DNA of 64,000 nucleotides, from NCBI GenBank assembly GCA_040357565.1, contig JBDODJ010000001.1; one strand, 5' to 3'. How positions within the stretch are numbered: position 1 is the stretch's first letter; each line of letters begins with the position of its first letter. Shown piece after piece: positions 34,935 to 45,740 of the stretch. Under the pieces are notes generated by a model. It saw only the letters and a program-made list of their open reading frames with translations. It was not told the DNA's origin and did not search any database. A program made the translations under genes and the position numbers. This DNA comes from Cercozoa sp. M6MM. Its lineage: Eukaryota; Endomyxa: Ascetosporea.

Positions 34935-35246
34935 ATGGAAGAGAAAAGAGTAGCACTGCTAGAATTTTGCATCCTCAAGGAAGTCGGGCAACGCAAAAAT
35001 TTGCCCGAACTTCGGCGTCGAAACACTCGCTTGCACAGACAGTTTACTGACTGTGCAACAGAAATCAAGCTACGCGTTGCTGAGTTGGCAAAGCTCGAAA
35101 ATTCGCCAGAACACAAAGATTTGATAGTGGAGCAATTGTCCGAGTTGTTGTGCCGAACTTTCGACAAAATTGCGCTGCGCGCTGGAATGACGCCGGAAGA
35201 AGTAAATTTTCGTATTCTCAACACTGTCGATACAATATTATCTTAG
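34935..35246 (+). CDS. Small single-exon protein, unknown
   Basis: An uninterrupted frame of 103 codons from ATG (34935) to TAG. The product is helical and charged: 'MEEKRVALLEFCILKEVGQR', 'LHRQFTDCATEIKLRVAELA', 'LENSPEHKDLIVEQLSELLC', 'MTPEEVNFRILNTVDTILS'. No signal or membrane segment. It could be a small helical-bundle subunit of a larger complex; I do not recognise the family. Supporting a real gene: regular amphipathic spacing, its own promoter-sized gap, and no competing gene on the other strand. Confidence 0.55.
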   Translation: MEEKRVALLEFCILKEVGQRKNLPELRRRNTRLHRQFTDCATEIKLRVAELAKLENSPEHKDLIVEQLSELLCRTFDKIALRAGMTPEEVNFRILNTVDTILS

Positions 35247-35448
35247 AACCTGTTTTATGGTTGCAGATCAACCGCTAGTTCCATAGGCGGCCGCTTGAAT
35301 AACTGTCCGGACTTCAACCGTCGACTCGGAGACTAAACGGAAACCTGAAAGGTCGGACACCCGCTGCCGACCGACTTTCGTTTACTTACTTACTTTAGTT
35401 CCACCTCAGGGAGCTACCGCTAATGTCAGTGAATTATAACGGGAAATG

Positions 35449-36989
35449 CTAACGAACCGTAAATAAACAATCCGCACTCAGTTTCTCAGTCGCCGCCCTC
35501 TTGGACGAGCGATCACTCACTTGCTCTGGCCAATGCTGTCGCAGCACACGTCGATCAACCTCACACAGCACCTGTTCCTTCAAACCACCACCTGCACTCT
35601 CGATGTGCAGGACACGCACTGGCCGTGTGCACCCAAACTGGTCGATACGCCACCCCGACGCTCCTGCCCGTAATGGTGAAACAGCAGCACCGAAGAACTC
35701 CTTTATCACTTCCTTGTCCGACAAGAACTCAGCAATCTCAGTGGTTGCCGCACTAATGTTGCTAGACACTACAAAAACACGCTCGGAGTCAAAACACAAA
35801 AAGGACAAGTGTATACCCTGCTTGACTGGCCGATGAAATGAAACCTGGCGATCACTCAGTCCGCGCGGACAGAAAATACAAGGCAAACCCGCAGCAACAC
35901 TTTCGGCAGCATGGTGCGCATGCCGAGCTAGCACAATAATGTGTTCCTTGAGGTTCCGCGTTCGCTCGGCACACTCTGCGTACATGCCAGTGAAAGGCCA
36001 AGCTGTCTCACTCACTGTGTCTGTGCCCGTGACCACCTACCAGTCCATAAATTGGATTTAGATAATGCAGCTTTAAAAGGATGGAGGGTACACAGAGGGT
36101 ACCGCATGCGAATACGAAGCAAGCTTGAGTCCTTCGAGTTCAATCATGGCTTCTTCTTTGTCGCAGTGCGAGAGGAACACGAGGCGCCAACCACTCTGTC
36201 GCAGCGTGTGCAACAATGTACGAACTGAACGACTGACTCGCACACTCTTAAAGAGCGCGCGCATGTGGTCTCTTCGGCAGTGTCGCATCTATAACAACCA
36301 TACACCAACATCTTTGTGAGAATGCATAGGTGGGTGGTACCCTGCTCAACTGGCCATCATCCAGAGTGACATTCAGTCGCTTCTGCAGCAACGAAAGGAC
36401 AACGTCGTCCTTCAGGTCGCACAAAACACTGTCGGCAAGGCACTTGTCCATCAGGTACTGCACCTGCAAAAATAGTCTGGAAGAGCTACACGGGCATGTC
36501 AAAGAAAGCACCTTCTCGTCGGTGGACTTTCCACGCAACACTGACTTTAAGGATCCTACAAACTGGTGTGTATTGGCATGTCTAGAAATAACTGATACTC
36601 TGATACCACAGAGAGGCAGCATGACGTCACACACAGCGCGCAGCCATGCAGTCTGGTGAATGGCAGGCGACGTGGCACTTAGGAAGGACAGCGGCATTAC
36701 CAGCACCGAGTAGCCCTTGTCGAACATCTCGACATCGGCGTCAAAGTCGACATCCTCAACCTCTTCTTCGTCCCAGCAAACTTCTTCGCGCAACGTTGGT
36801 GCGTCACTCCTGTCCTGAAACGACGCCTTGGCCAGTGTGTACTCCACCTGCCTCACAATCAAACACTCAGAATGAACAATCACCAAAGCACACCGCCAAG
36901 TCAGCATCGAGAAAGGCTACCTTGTCCTTCTTTCGATTTGACACACCGCGGTATCCGTGCAAATACTCTTGGCCCTTCACGCGGCGTCC
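35449..36989 (-). CDS. Unknown protein, 5' end unresolved
   Basis: Exons read in phase from about 36989 to the stop at 35449. They encode 'RRVKGQEYLHGYRGVSNRKK', 'VEYTLAKASFQDRSDAPTLR', the acidic 'CWDEEEVEDVDFDADVEMF', 'GYSVLVMPLSFLSATSPAIH', 'VRTLLHTLRQSGWRLVFLSH', and a last exon with 'RNLKEHIIVLARHAHHAAES', 'LSDRQVSFHRPVKQGIHLSF', 'VFVVSSNISAATTEIAEFLS'. The alternation of hydrophobic strands and helices suggests an alpha/beta fold, but I cannot name it. The first exon probably lies at 37000-37110 and was not resolved; the intron there would be short and its phase unclear. Confidence 0.55.
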
Positions 36990-37255
36990 TGAAACCCGAA
37001 CGAGACTTCACAAGCGACACATAAAACTTCAGGTTTGACGAGAAGAATACGCTTCGCATCGCTCCCCGATCCTCGGTCGAGAGATCGCTTCTCAGGCATG
37101 CCAGGTGTGCTTCGAGTCAGCCAAAGTGACTGGAAATCCCTAGCAAGTCTGCCAAGAAGCACGCCGAGCCGTTAACCAATTTTTGTTTTTCCCATGACGG
37201 TCTCTAGTGTCTTAGCGGGCCACTCATTGACTTCTTCGGCACCTGTTTTGTGCAC

Positions 37256-40182
37256 ATGAGCTGGCTGGTTAACAAACTTGGCAGTGCGCTCACCTCCGTC
37301 AAGGTACGAGAAATGCACGATGCGAGAAAGCATGCATTTTTTTGTTTGCTTTTGTTCCGGTAGGAGGCGGCGTCCAAGTACCGGTTCGAGGAGCAAGGTG
37401 CATGGGACAGCGTCTCGGGTGTGTGGCGTGTTTCGCCAGCCACTGTGAACAAGACCGGCGAGCGTGTGAGTGTCTGGCGCACCACCGGAAGCAGCAGCAG
37501 TGCAAGCGCGGACGTGCGCCTTCTGAAGCAGCTTCGACACCCAGGTTTGTGCAAGTTAAAAAGTGCAACATGCACGTGAAATATGAGACACCTAGTAGGC
37601 GTGGTACGCTTCCTCGACTCTAATGACGGTAACGACACGACTCTGATGGTGACTGAGCGTGTGCGGCCTCTGTCGTTGGTGGTTTCGGAACTAGACAGCT
37701 CTGCCATCCAACTCGGCGTGCATCAGGTCGCGTTTGGTTTTTGAATTGGCTAAGCTGCATTATATACTGTGTTGTGTAGGTGCTGCAAACACTGTCGTTT
37801 CTGCACACGGACGCCAAGCTGTCGCACAATGCATTGTCGGACATGAGCATTGTCGTGCCAGATTCGGGCCTGTGGAAACTCGCTTCGTTCCATGCCGCTG
37901 CCGCGCCTCCTCAGGTTCATTTTGCTTCTACTGTTTGTTGTCTGTACTTACTAGCCAAGATAGGGACAAGACGCTTGGCGCAAGGACGCAGAGGCACTGC
38001 GCCAGGTGTTGCTGAAGGTTGTGCAAGCAGTCCCAGGCAACAAGAAGCGTACCTTCCCTTCTGTCTCTTGTTTGAAGAAAACTTGACTTGTGATATAGCA
38101 CCCTCCAGTTTTACCAATCTGCTCAATCAAGCAAGGCCTCCTCGGCACCTGCTGCAGTCGCCGTGGCTCAAGCAGTCGCCGGCAGTGCGCTGTGTCTCCG
38201 TTATCTCGCAGATTGTACCCTTGACCCTCCCCTTGTATTTTGACCCTTAACTACTTACTGGTGTGCAGACAGTGATCGCCGTGCAACCTGCGGAGGAACG
38301 AAAGAAAGCACTTCAGTTTCTGCTGGCGCACATGCGATCACTACCGCGGCAGTTCCGACACCACGGTGTCGCACCCGAGCTGCTGCGCGCCACGGCACAG
38401 AGTGGACAGGTTTCTTTTTCCTGACCAGTTTTCAAAGTGGAGAAACGCTTCTGTTTGGTGCAGGAAATGCTGAAGGATGACCTGTTCTGGAGGTCGCTTT
38501 TCGCCGCACTGCATGATGCCGACATTGCCGTGCGAAAGCAGTTTCTGTGTCCTCTGGTGCTTCGACAGTTCACGCCGGATTTCGCGCCCAGTGGTACGCC
38601 GTTCCTGTCAGTTTTCTTGTATTTTCTCACCAGTCCAATGTAGCCATCATTGTGCTCCGCGCGGCTCAAAAGTGGGCGCCTCTGTTCGACAGCAGCGCTG
38701 TGCGCAAGCAGGTGTGGCCACACGTGGCCAGAGCGGCGTCGTCGAAGCACGCACAGCTCCGCGAGTCGAGTGTGATCGCCATGACCTTCCTGGCTGAGCG
38801 ACTCGTGCCGAGTGAGAGTGGACCGGCTCGCACACAGGAACAAGCGGCTTTGTCTGCTCTGTTGACACCTGTTCTCAGGGTGTTTACCTCTGTATTTAAT
38901 TCCTGTGAATGGCTGATCTGTCTGGATGCTGTAGAAACTCGCAACTGACAGTGCACATGCCGTGCGAACGAACTGTGCTGTTCTACTGGGTCGACTGATG
39001 CCGAAGCTTTCTGTGGAGGATCGAACGAAACTTGCCTTGCCTGGTGTGTGTATTTTGACTGATGCATATTGTTTTAAATGAATATTTGTGCAGTACTGGC
39101 ACGTGGCTGCGGCGACACCTTTGTGCCGGCCAGGAAGGCCGCGCTGAACGCTTTGTTGAACGCACTCGATCACATGCCTGCCAGTGATGTCGCCTGTCGC
39201 ATCCTGCCTGCCGTACCTTTGGCTATCCTAATTGGAAGCTGAAGGGTCCAAATGTCTCGGTTTGACAGATCTCGCCCTTGCTGGTGGACAACGCGGATGC
39301 TGTGCGTGCTGCTGCCTTCGCTCTGCTTCAACGTGCCACTGAGCGCAGCTTTGCTTCCGCTCGGACGGCACTGCAGCAGCAGCAGCAACAGCAACGCGAG
39401 CGAAAGAAGCAGCCCCGTGCTTCGCCATCAGCCTCTCCGCGATCAGAGTCGCCGACGCTGCCGTTCCAAGACGATGCTCTTCGAAACAAAGCGTCCAAGC
39501 AGCGTAACTTCCTTTGCCTGCTTGCTTTCTGTGTATCCTACATGCAAAACACTGTGGTAGAACAAGCGATTTCGAAACTGTTCACGGACGAAGGTGACGC
39601 CGAGGCAATAAAACTCGCGCAGGAGTTGACATCGCCCGCTGACTCCTCTCAGTCTGTGTCAATGACTCGACCGAAAGCAGCACCTGCAGCATCGAAACAA
39701 ACGATGGGAAGTCTCTTCCCGCCGGCTGCTGCTTCAGGTGGCGACAAGTACGGTCTGGGCAGTGTTTCGGCACCTGTTGCGACTGTTTCGGCCAGCAGCA
39801 ACAACGCCGACGACTGGTTCGCACAGATGCAACAGCAGTCAACGAAACCATCGGCTGCTGCGCTGTTCAATCCTCCTTCCAGTCGCGCTTCCTCGCAGTC
39901 AGGTTTCTCCTTTTTCTATTTTCCCTTTCGATTATTTAAAACTGTAAAGCAGTCACAAGTGCCAAGCGAACACCGGCGACCGCTGACCCGTTCGCAGGGC
40001 TTGGCTTTGACACAGCACCCAGTGCTTTACCCGCGGGTACTGGACCCTCCATGCGACAGCAGCAACAGCAGCAGCGAACACAACGACAGCCCCAGCGACA
40101 ACCTCGACAACAACCTCAACAACAGCGACAGCAACAACAAGCCTCTGTTGATGTGTTTGACTTCTCTCAGTGGCAGTCATGA
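37256..40182 (+). CDS. SCYL1: SCY1-like pseudokinase (SCYL1/Cex1 group)
   Basis: ATG at 37256 ('MSWLVNKLGSALTSVK'). An N-terminal kinase-like domain lacks catalytic residues: the loop reads 'LSHNALSDMSIVV' where active kinases have HRD-x4-N, and the following 'LWKLASFH' has no DFG. HEAT-like repeats follow, with strong SCYL resemblance in 'AVRTNCAVLLGRLMPKLSVE' and 'RGCGDTFVPARKAALNALLN'. The C-terminal third is low-complexity, Gln-rich, with 'ATADPFAGLGFDTAPSA' and the end 'SVDVFDFSQWQS'. TGA is at 40180-40182. SCYL proteins work in Golgi and endosome traffic and tRNA export. The DPF motif suggests contact with clathrin adaptors. SCYL family is firm; the subgroup is less so. Confidence 0.85.
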
Positions 40183-40626
40183 TCTTTTGCACGGGAACCG
40201 GGAGGAGTGAGCGGAAATCCAACGATGTCGGTTATTCGCTGGCAACCGGCGGGTGCGGTAGGAAAGCGAAGAGTGGTCTTGATCAGTGTCCCTTTAGTTT
40301 CACCTCAGTTTAGTTCACTTCCGTTAGGTTTCTTCCATTCGTTCGTCTCCGTCCCTTTTCCGTTAATCACCGCGTTCAGTTCGCTACAGTATGTAGTTCT
40401 AGAAGTCCACGGGGACGGGGCGCGGCTCATTGCGTAGCGTAGTACTAGGTACTATTGTACCGTACGGTAATAATATCCGAACACGTTACGCGACAGAGGA
40501 AACTAGCGTTGAACTCGATTGCCAGTGACGCGAAAAAACGGAAAAACAAAACGAAATTGGAACATAGGCTTGGTGCGGTGCAGCGACAAACAGGGCCAAA
40601 GAAGAGCGACCGAGAGAGAACCTGAT
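40183..40626. other. Intergenic between convergent ends
   Basis: 3' flanks of SCYL1-like and sorting nexin genes. Contains TAGTTCACTTCCGTTAGG near 40310, related to the recurring 3' word, and a GTACC/GGTAC-rich palindromic patch at 40440-40470. No gene is seen. Confidence 0.5.
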
Positions 40627-42367
40627 CTAGGCACTGGCCTGCTCGGCCACACTCTGCCAGACCTGGTGCATCTTGCGCGAGTTCGTGATCTGCTCGCTGG
40701 CGAGTTGCTGAACTGCACACGGACACAGCACAGCGTTGAGGAAAGGCCGCAAAAGGTGTGTGGAGAAACGCACTGCTCTCGCGGAAGTTGGCGATCTTGG
40801 CGGACCAGACCTTTTGCACCTCGCTGCTGAGAATGATCTGCGTCACGATGCGCAGCAAGTCGTTCAACGAGTGCTCCTTGGCAAAGTCCTCATCACGAGT
40901 CTGTTGCTGCTTGGGCGTCAGCTGAGCCGTCGCCCTATCACATCAACATTCAACGTTGGTGTGGAATGACAGGCGGGCAGGGGTAGGGGGTGTACATCTG
41001 GTTGCGCCACTTGTCGGCCTTGGCACGCGCCTTGTCAAGCTTGGCCTTGAGCGACTGACGCTCCTTGACAATCTCGACAAAGGCACCGGCGTCCTGCATC
41101 TCGTGCTTGACGCAGTGCTCGAGGTTCGACTTGCACAGCTCCGAGAAACCCTCGAGCGTGCCGGCGAACTCGCCGAACTGCTCGTCGACCTTGAGACGAT
41201 CCGGCGACGGACGGGCCGCGTAGTTCGTCTCAACCTGGACAGTCACACAGCGGTACACATCTTGTAGACATCTGATACTAAGGAAAATACCTTGTTCAAA
41301 GCACAAAGCGTCTCGCTCATCTTGCTGGCCATCTCTCCGGCCTCGCGTGTGTGCTCCACCTACCAGACATGATGGCAGGTATGCTACCACCCACTCGCAG
41401 TATACAAGGACAGGGAGAGTACCATGCTGCGCGTGGCCGTGTAGAGCACCTGCAGCTGGTCGTAGCTGCGCGCGGCGAACTCGTGCAGTCGCAAACAGTT
41501 CTCCTCGAGCGACAGCGAGTCACCGAGCTCGTAATTGCACGCGTGCGGGAAGGCCATGGCCTGTGGTGATGCAGGGTAGTATGTATTGTGTGTCTTGTAG
41601 CACTTGCATGTTCATCCGCATGGAACTGAGATTACCAACTGGTGTGCAAGCTGCGCCGACGTGAGCGACTTCAGCTGCAGCGAGATGTTCTTCTTGCCCT
41701 CCTCCCAGGACTGCTCGTGCTTGGACAGGAAGGACTGGAACACCTCGGTCGACGCCACATGCGGCGTGGCCTGCAAGCACCCCCAAAAGACCCTCTTGTT
41801 ATTGACAAAAACTCATCGGACGTGAGTGCAAGAAACGCACGGCGCAGCGGTTGAGGAAGCGCTCGAGATCGGAGCGACGCTCGGCCACGAAGTCGTCCTC
41901 GAAGCGGTGCATGAAATCCTTCGGCGGCAGAGGCGGGATGAACGCGCCAGGCAGCTGCGCAGAGTTTGGGCCGTATTTTAACTACCCCAAAGAGAAAAAC
42001 ACTGATGTACCTGCATGTGCAACTTGTTACGCAACCACAGAAAGTCTTTGAAGCGGCGCGAGACACTCACGACGCCCGGGATGGCCGGCACCACCGTCAC
42101 GTTGTATCGCATGTGAGAGCCTGCAAAAGCACCGCATGTATGTACTGCTAGACAGAGGCTGACTTTACAGTAAATGGCGCTGCATACCAATGAATTTGCC
42201 GGGGCGCTTCTCGGGCTCGCTGACCGAGATCTGCATGTTCTCGCCGGTTGTGTTGCCACCAATCTCCATTGTTTTGCCCACCTGCGCGTTAATGAGAGCA
42301 GCAATGAAATCACACTACACATTTAACCACTGCGAAAACAAAACACTTGAGCTCGAGTGCACTGCAT
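40627..42367 (-). CDS. Sorting nexin with PX and BAR domains
   Basis: A likely first exon, 'MQCTRAQ' (ATG at 42365-42367), joins in phase to 'VGKTMEIGGNTTGENMQISV'. The PX domain reads 'SEPEKRPGKFIGSHMRYNVT', 'VSRRFKDFLWLRNKLHMQ', 'LPGAFIPPLPPKDFMHRFED', 'RRSDLERFLNRCA'. It has the PI3P-binding R-[RF] and PPLP-K features. A BAR-type helical region follows: 'FQSFLSKHEQSWEEGKKNIS', 'EHTREAGEMASKMSETLCAL', 'VDEQFGEFAGTLEGFSELCK', 'KERQSLKAKLDKARAKADKW'. It ends 'SRKMHQVWQSVAEQASA' with TAG at 40627-40629. PX-BAR sorting nexins shape endosomal tubules in retromer or related routes. The subtype (SNX1/2, SNX4 or other) is not settled. The start is the weakest part. Confidence 0.87.
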
Positions 42368-43064
42368 GAGTGCCAACTCACGACTAAATTCACAATGGAC
42401 GCAAAAGCACACAGCACTGAGTTCACCAAAGCTACCTTACTAAGAACAACACACTCACACCTCTGGGTATGCACACTCCTTCGCAGAGCTCGAGACCACC
42501 CCTCGAAAAGTCACAGTAGCCAAGGAGAGTTAACCTGTAACACTGAACGACAACTGCTGTAATTATTATTGTACTACGTAGACGTCCTGCAACACGTTGG
42601 TTGTTGCAACAGTACCTCGGTGCAACAGTGTCGTGATCAGTGGTCATAAGGTTGTCGAACGATAATGTGTTGATGCCGACAACACGACAGCCACTTGTAC
42701 CAACGATCGGAGTGGCGAGTAAGGTGGGAATGCGCCTTCGTTTGCGATGCAATTTTAGCTCCAGAAGTGCATGTCCACGGCGGACATTGATTATTATTTA
42801 TTGGCTCCTAGCTGCTCGAATATAACCGACGCTCCGGCTGGGCGACAAGGGTGCTCATTTCCGCATCTCGTCCAGAACAGGCGTGTGCTGCAGGTCCCCA
42901 GGTGACTTATTGAGCGATCTGGGCGACCTGTGCACCTTTGGGAGTGAGATCCAGTGACGCCAAAATAATGGTGCAGTTTCCTGTTGGGTGCTGTTTGGGA
43001 ATGTGTGTTTGTGCTTTTGTGAGATAATCTGTCGCATAGTACTTCGATTCGGTGCATATTGGAA
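42368..43064. other. Divergent intergenic region
   Basis: 697 bp between the starts of the sorting nexin and the HAT/TPR gene, longer than most divergent gaps here. No conserved coding frame is seen on either strand. Confidence 0.5.
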
Positions 43065-45700
43065 ATGACTACCCATCAAGAAAGGTGGGTTAAACTGACC
43101 GGGCTGTCCTGTCATTGTTTTTAATGTCAATGCGCTGGCTTGTGTGCACATGTAGGCGAGTTCACTACCGGCGCCGCTGAATCTGGCGGAACTACGGCGG
43201 CAACACTTTGGCCGAATGCAGTCGCCATCGCTGTCGGCGTCACCGCCGCCACTGTCGCCGATGTCGATGGCGCCAATGCCGGCGCTCAGCTCGCCACCGC
43301 CAGCACTGTCGCACGACAGCACCAACGACTGGCCGGCCGACGACGACTGGAGCGACATCGACCCGTTCGCCAAGGAGAACTTTGCGCGCGCAGTCGGCCG
43401 CGACGGCAACCGGGGCAGCGAGTTCGAAGCAGGTGCCTCATGCGACAGCTCCAGCGTGCCCCTGACACTGCCGAAGAACACGCGCATCAGTCACAAGCAC
43501 CTGCAGCCGCAGCCGCACCCACATCGATCGCGCCGTGACCGTCACTCCAGTCGTCACTCCAGTCGCCAGTCGGGTCGTCACTCGACTCGTCACTCGACAC
43601 GCGGCGGCACGAGTCGCCAGTCAGTGGCCGGCAGTGTCGCGTCGTCGCCATCGCCATCGGTGTCGGCCTCGGCCTCGCCTCTGGTCTCTCCTTGCGCCGG
43701 GGCAGACCTGCCCAGCAGTCTGTCCAGAGACCAGGTGCCTTGGGACCTACCTAGGGATCTGCAGAGGGACCTGCCCAACAGTAGCAACAGTGACGTCGGC
43801 ACCTTTGCGCGCATCTTGAGCAGCGGCAAGTCGGGCGAGAAACGGCACTCGCAGCCGCGGCAGCAGCGCTCACGCGGCCGCAAGAAGTCCAAGCTGAGCG
43901 CCAAGAACAACAAGTTCGTCTCGCTGCCGGACCGTCTGGACTCGCAGCGACTCTTGCTGATTCGCTCGCAGATGCAGCAGCAGCACCCGCAGCTGATGCC
44001 GCCGCACTCGCCGCCCGTGTCGGCCTCGGTGCCATCGCACTCGGCGTCACACTCGGTGGCCTCGCAGGCAACCTCGGCGGCACACTCGGCAGCCTCGCAC
44101 TCGGTGGCCTCCTCGGTGTCGTCGCAATCGTCGTCGAGTTCGCGTCGCTCGCGCCGTCGTCCGCGCAGCACGCGGCGTCACGACAAGTCGCGCAAGTCCG
44201 ACAAGGATGGTACCTCATGTCTGCGCCTGTCTGGTTCAAAAAGACACAGTGTTTCACTGTCAGAAGAGACGGTATCGGTGTCGGCGGCTCTGGAGGCTGC
44301 CTCGCAGGCCCACGTGCGTTTCAACGACGCCGACAACATGCTGCGACGTGCCTTCGCCTCGGCACGTGCTGATCACATGCGTCTCCGCGTGGCACTGCAG
44401 GGTGCCGAAGCAGCGAGACGCTCTGGCTATACTGGTATCTCGACCTACAACCCGTGTACCATCTGTACCCTCCTAAATACCCTTTGTGTATTAGACAAAG
44501 CCAGATTATGGTTCCGCCGAGCAGTGGCACTGCGCGACTCTCGCGGCGGCAATGTGCCGCGTCGACTCGCGTCTGTCTCGCGTGCCTGGCTTGAGTACAC
44601 TCGCTCTGTGTGTGCCTGTGTGTGTGTGTGCCTGTGTCTGTGTGCCTGTGTGTGTGTGTGTGTGTGTGAACAACCGAGTAACTGTACTGAGTAACTGTAC
44701 CGCAGGTGGGCCAAGCTGGAGGAAGAGAACGGCGACTTCTCGGCGGCGCTGGTGGCGCTGCTGCGCGGACTGCGCGTGCTGCTGCCGGACTCGTCGGGCT
44801 TTGCGCTGCACGAGAACGACGCCTTGGACCGCGAGATCGTCGTCACTGTGGTACGTCCTATGCTTCCCACTGCCTTGCTTTCCCTGTAGTTGGTGTGTCT
44901 GAGTAGAACGACGTGCGCGACAGCGAAGGCGACGATCTGCGTCGCTACGTGTCGCGACAAGTGCTAGCCAACGAGGTGGACGACACGCGTGCGCCATTGC
45001 GCGACGCGCTGCTAGCACGTGCCGTCAAAGTGAGCACGCGCCTCGCACTGCGCCGCCTGCCGCTCGGTCTGCGACTGTGTCGGCACGCACATGGCTACAC
45101 CAGTGTCTCGAACGGTTTCACTGACATTGACGGTGGCGCTAACGGTGGCATTGACGGTGACGGTGCCTCTGCCTGCTGCAGCGAGTGCGATGCCACCGTG
45201 TGCTGCAGCGCACTGGCCGGGTCGCCGCACTACGCGCCGGCACGTGCGCCGCTCCAGTTGGCACGTGCACTGCTGAGTCGCGCCGTGCAGACGGCGCCGC
45301 ACCGTGCCTGGCGTGCCCTGGTCGACGGTGCCGCACTGGAAGAACGGTGCGGCCATGTGACGCGTGCACGTGCCTTACTGTGCACGGCACGGCGACTGCA
45401 CCTGCGCGGTGACGAGGCGCAGTCGTCAGAGCAGTCGGTGGAGGACGAGTTGTTCACGCTGACGCTGTCGCACACGGGCCCGCTGCTGCTGGAGCTAGTG
45501 CGCTTCGAATGGCGACAGCTGGACGGCCTCGAGTGGCGCTGCTCGCACCTGTCGTCGCTGCCGCCACTGACGGCACTCGGCGCCTGCGTTTCTCAGCCGC
45601 AGCACCGTCGGCGACTGTTGGAATCACTGGCGCCACCGTCGCGTGCCTTCCACGTGGCTGCGCGTCGCTTGTGGCACTGCTTGGTATCTCTTGCTCTATA

Positions 45701-45740
<40 letters not shown>

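Noticed and set aside
35449-36989. Phosphoglycerate-kinase or HAD-type hydrolase identity for the unknown gene
   Set aside because: Only short hydrophobic strands (RLVFLSH) resemble those folds. Catalytic motifs are absent.
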